A stretch of DNA of 64,000 bases from Pseudoselenomonas ruminantium (lineage in GTDB: Bacteria > Bacillota > Negativicutes > Selenomonadales > Selenomonadaceae): contig CACZIV010000004.1 in assembly GCA_902781305.1 (NCBI GenBank), positions 1 through 64,000 of the forward strand, given 5' to 3'. The translations under genes were made by a program, and so were the position numbers. The notes beneath the pieces were generated by a model. The model saw only the letters and a program-made list of their open reading frames with translations. It had not been told where the DNA came from and made no database searches. Shown here piece after piece: positions 61,586-64,000 of this stretch. Numbering within the stretch: position 1 is the first letter of the stretch; the number at the start of each line of letters is the position of its first letter.

Positions 61586-62428
61586 ATGAAGAAATTTACG
61601 AAATGGCAAGGTTGTGGCAATGATTTTGTTTTGTTCGACTGCCTGCATGAAGATATAGAGGACTATGCTGAACTGGCCCGCAAGGTCTGTGACCGTCATT
61701 ATGGCGTGGGTGCAGATGGCATTTTGGTTGTGCTGCCTTCTGCTGAAGCGGATTTCCGTATGAGGATTTTTAATACCGATGGGAGCGAGGCGGAGATGTG
61801 CGGCAATGGCATTCGCTGCTTTGCCCGTTATCTCTATGACTTCGGTCTGACCAAGGAGACGCGTTTTACCGTGGAAACGGGCGCCGGGATTTTGGTGCCG
61901 GAGATTGTTCTGGATGGCGGTACGGTCAAGGGGATTAAGGTGGATATGGGTGAGCCGCATCTTTTGGGTGAGGAAATTCCCGTTATCGGCTTTGACGGGC
62001 AGCAGGTTGTTGACCAGCCCCTTATGGTCGAAGGCAAGACGTATCAGTTCACCGCTGTATCCATGGGCAATCCGCATTGCGTGATTTTCGTAGACGATGC
62101 GGAAAACTTCCCGATTTATGAACTCGGAAGCAAGTTTGAGTCCCATGAACTTTTCCCGCGCAAGACGAATACAGAGTTCGTTGAGGTCAAAGACCGTCAG
62201 CATGTGCGCATGCGTGTCTGGGAACGGGGCGCAGCGGTTACGCTGGCCTGTGGTACCGGCTCCTGTGCAACGGTTGTGGCAGGTATCCTGAATGACAAAC
62301 TGGATAGAGCCGGCGAAACGGAAGTGGAACTCGACGGCGGAAGGCTCTTGATTCATTGGGCGGATAACAACCATGTATTTATGACTGGCCCGGCTGAACT
62401 GGTGTTCAGTGGTGAGCTGGCAGATTGA
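61586..62428 (+). CDS. dapF: Diaminopimelate epimerase
   Basis: Converts LL- to meso-diaminopimelate for lysine and peptidoglycan. 280 aa with WQGCGNDFVLFD, the catalytic Cys in EMCGNGIRCFARY and the second in ACGTGSCAT. ATG at 61586 follows AGGGGGCAGGA. Start of a dapF-yicC-remA-gmk run. Confidence 0.96.
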   Translation: MKKFTKWQGCGNDFVLFDCLHEDIEDYAELARKVCDRHYGVGADGILVVLPSAEADFRMRIFNTDGSEAEMCGNGIRCFARYLYDFGLTKETRFTVETGAGILVPEIVLDGGTVKGIKVDMGEPHLLGEEIPVIGFDGQQVVDQPLMVEGKTYQFTAVSMGNPHCVIFVDDAENFPIYELGSKFESHELFPRKTNTEFVEVKDRQHVRMRVWERGAAVTLACGTGSCATVVAGILNDKLDRAGETEVELDGGRLLIHWADNNHVFMTGPAELVFSGELAD

Positions 62429-62439
62429 GAGGCGTAACT

Positions 62440-63315
62440 ATGCTGAAAAGTATGACCGGTTTCGGTGCCGCTACCGTAGAAAATGATGATTACAAGGTAA
62501 CCGTGGAATTAAAGGCGGTTAATCAGCGTTTTTTGGAAATGAACTTCCATATGCCCCGCCAGTTTGGGCAGTGGGAGGAAAATCTGCGCCAGCTTATTCG
62601 TAAATTAGCGGCCCGTGGCAAGGTGGATATTTTTGTCAATTATATTGACAAGCGGGAGTCGAAGAGCACCATTCGCGTGGATAAGGGGCTGGCACTGGCC
62701 TATCAAACGGCGATGAATGAGTTAAGTGATACCCTGCATCTGCCCCGTCCGGATAGTGCGGCGATGTTCGCGGGCTTTCCCGATGTCTTGCAGGTGGAGC
62801 AGATGACAGAGTTAGACGGCTTGCAGCCGGTGCTTGAAGATGCCCTGCAGCAGGCGCTCAAGGCGTTTGACGATATGCGTCAGCGGGAAGGCGCGCATAT
62901 TGCCGAGGACTTTGAACAGCGTTTGGTGAAGTTGGAAGGCATGCGTCAGCAGCTAATCACGCTTGCTCCGGCTATCGTGGAAGAACGCCGTCAGCATTTG
63001 CAGGAAGTTTTGGCCGAGGCCCTTGCCGGGAAAGATTTTGACGAAACGCGCATCATTCAGGAAACGGCACTGTTTGCCGACCGTGTAAACTACACCGAAG
63101 AAGTGGTGCGCTTAGAGAGTCATATCGCCCAATTCCGGCAGATTATGGCGGCTGGGGAGCCGTCCGGGCGTAAGCTGGATTTTCTGATTCAGGAATTTAA
63201 CCGGGAAACAAACACTATCGGTTCCAAGGCCAACAGCAAAGACGCTGCGCAGTTGGTCGTGGACATGAAAAGCGAAATCGAAAAAATTCGCGAGCAGGTG
63301 CAAAATATCGAGTAA
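62440..63315 (+). CDS. yicC: YicC-family endoribonuclease
   Basis: About 291 aa. N-terminal MLKSMTGFGAA and C-terminal EFNRETNTIGSKANSKDAAQLVVDMKSEIEKIREQVQNIE are the family hallmarks. YicC of E. coli is an endoribonuclease acting on small RNAs. ATG at 62440 follows GAGAGGCG by 5 nt. Upstream of remA and gmk as in many Firmicutes. Confidence 0.95.
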   Translation: MLKSMTGFGAATVENDDYKVTVELKAVNQRFLEMNFHMPRQFGQWEENLRQLIRKLAARGKVDIFVNYIDKRESKSTIRVDKGLALAYQTAMNELSDTLHLPRPDSAAMFAGFPDVLQVEQMTELDGLQPVLEDALQQALKAFDDMRQREGAHIAEDFEQRLVKLEGMRQQLITLAPAIVEERRQHLQEVLAEALAGKDFDETRIIQETALFADRVNYTEEVVRLESHIAQFRQIMAAGEPSGRKLDFLIQEFNRETNTIGSKANSKDAAQLVVDMKSEIEKIREQVQNIE

Positions 63316-63330
63316 AGGGGAGAGATACTG

Positions 63331-63615
63331 ATGGATATCAAGCTCATCAATATCGGCTTTGGGAATATTGTATCGGCCAATCGTATTGTGGCCATTGTCA
63401 GCCCTGAATCGGCGCCGATTAAACGCATCATACAGGAAGCCAGGGATGGGGAGCGGCTTATTGATGCGACGTATGGACGCAGAACAAGAGCAGTAATCAT
63501 CATGGACAGCGACCATGTCATTTTGTCGGCAGTCCAGCCGGAGACGGTGGCACACCGCGTTGAAGATGATGATGACGATGTAAAGACGGAAAAAGAGAAA
63601 GAGGACGAAGAATAA
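63331..63615 (+). CDS. remA: RemA/DUF370 regulatory protein
   Basis: 94 aa. The RemA core ([53 protein letters not shown]) is followed by an acidic tail ([17 protein letters not shown]). In Bacillus RemA is a DNA-binding activator of matrix genes. Directly followed by gmk, with no gap. Confidence 0.9.
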   Translation: MDIKLINIGFGNIVSANRIVAIVSPESAPIKRIIQEARDGERLIDATYGRRTRAVIIMDSDHVILSAVQPETVAHRVEDDDDDVKTEKEKEDEE

Positions 63616-64000
63616 ATGCGTAAAGGATTATTGATGGTCGTTTCCGGGCCGTCGGGAACGGGCAAGGGAACTGTGTGCAGTGAACTTCTTGCGCAGGCCG
63701 AGGATTTGGCCTATTCGATTTCCGCTACGACTCGTCAGCCCCGCGCTGGTGAAGTAGACGGCAAGAACTACTACTTTATGGACAAGGCGGAATTTGAACA
63801 GAAAATCGCGGAAGGCGGCTTTTTGGAATATGCCAATGTCTATGGCAACTACTATGGCACGCCTCTGGGCAAGATTGAGGAACGTCTGGCCAAGGGCGTG
63901 GATATCCTGCTGGAAATCGATACGCAGGGTGCCTTGAATGTGATGAAAAAATGCCCGGACGGGCTGTTTATCTTCCTCGTGCCGCCTTCTTTGGCTGAAC
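63616..64000 (+). CDS. gmk: Guanylate kinase (partial, cut by window end)
   Basis: The first 128 codons are visible. MRKGLLMVVSGPSGTGKGTV gives the P-loop GPSGTGKGT; then SATTRQPRAGEVDGKNYYFM and YGNYYGTPLG (GMP-binding) are all typical. Phosphorylates GMP to GDP. The 3' end lies beyond the window. Confidence 0.96.
   Translation, partial: MRKGLLMVVSGPSGTGKGTVCSELLAQAEDLAYSISATTRQPRAGEVDGKNYYFMDKAEFEQKIAEGGFLEYANVYGNYYGTPLGKIEERLAKGVDILLEIDTQGALNVMKKCPDGLFIFLVPPSLAE

Noticed and set aside
1..64000. tRNA, rRNA or tmRNA genes
   Set aside because: No cloverleaf with TTCGANTC-type T-arm in an intergenic region and no rRNA-like sequence was noticed. GTTCGA-like words found lie inside coding genes.

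Overview
The window looks like chromosome of a Negativicutes bacterium (a diderm Firmicute, most like Selenomonas or a close relative). This is inferred from gene content, not from a search. Firmicute-type traits are a T-box in front of valS, Rex, SepF, RemA (DUF370) and a PASTA kinase. Outer-membrane or LPS-like traits are an O-antigen-ligase-type protein and a surface glycan cassette. An anaerobic corrin pathway (cbiD, cbiE, cobalamin riboswitch) and several radical SAM enzymes fit a strict anaerobe. No rRNA, tRNA, CRISPR array or complete insertion sequence was seen. Layout, 0-8.7 kb: end of a T-box leader, valS, folC, O-antigen-ligase-like gene, rex, sepF, pepD. 8.75-9.6 kb: an 858-bp gene-free block that is almost entirely nested inverted and direct repeats. 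9.6-15 kb: two radical SAM genes, a membrane GGDEF protein, and a divergent SAM-decarboxylase homologue that has lost its pyruvoyl serine. 15.2-26.8 kb: housekeeping runs (ispE-gntR-glmU-prs; a Crp/Fnr regulator; lgt; pepT; def-fmt-DUF116-rsmB-rlmN). 26.8-34.8 kb: a tightly packed signalling and cell-wall operon (fhaA, fhaB, PP2C phosphatase, RodA/FtsW, PBP, PASTA kinase, rsgA, rpe) whose order recalls the actinobacterial pknB locus. 34.8-45.8 kb: queC-folE2, a flippase-like protein, cbiD-cbiE, a MATE exporter, then a cobalamin riboswitch controlling a five-gene nickel/peptide-type ABC importer. 45.8-47.6 kb: rplS with leader, lepB, exoA. 47.8-57.7 kb: an AT-rich, probably acquired surface-glycan cassette, headed by a divergent ribbon-helix-helix gene and an IS3-OrfA-like HTH gene with overlapping promoters and a candidate operator. 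It encodes an IspD/TarI-like cytidylyltransferase, an SDR epimerase, a radical SAM protein with a SPASM-like Cys module in front of the radical SAM core, FkbM, a tandem LicD, a pyruvyl transferase and a possible CDP-glycerol-type transferase. 57.8-64 kb: typA, a P-loop ATPase bracketed by three copies of a hairpin repeat, dapF, yicC, remA and the start of gmk. The most unusual signal is a repeat family. Five intergenic palindromes (three of about 80 bp at 59.7-61.4 kb, two of about 200 bp at 8.9-9.5 kb) carry the same small internal motif: two A-C mismatches separated by two base pairs, the first of which changes A-T to G-C in some copies. This suggests a structured RNA or a REP-like element family. 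Other leads are the serine-less SAM decarboxylase, the domain order in the radical SAM protein, the divergent promoter/operator heading the glycan cassette, and a 12-bp inverted motif TTGACNNGTCAA that occurs at least five times, all inside genes.
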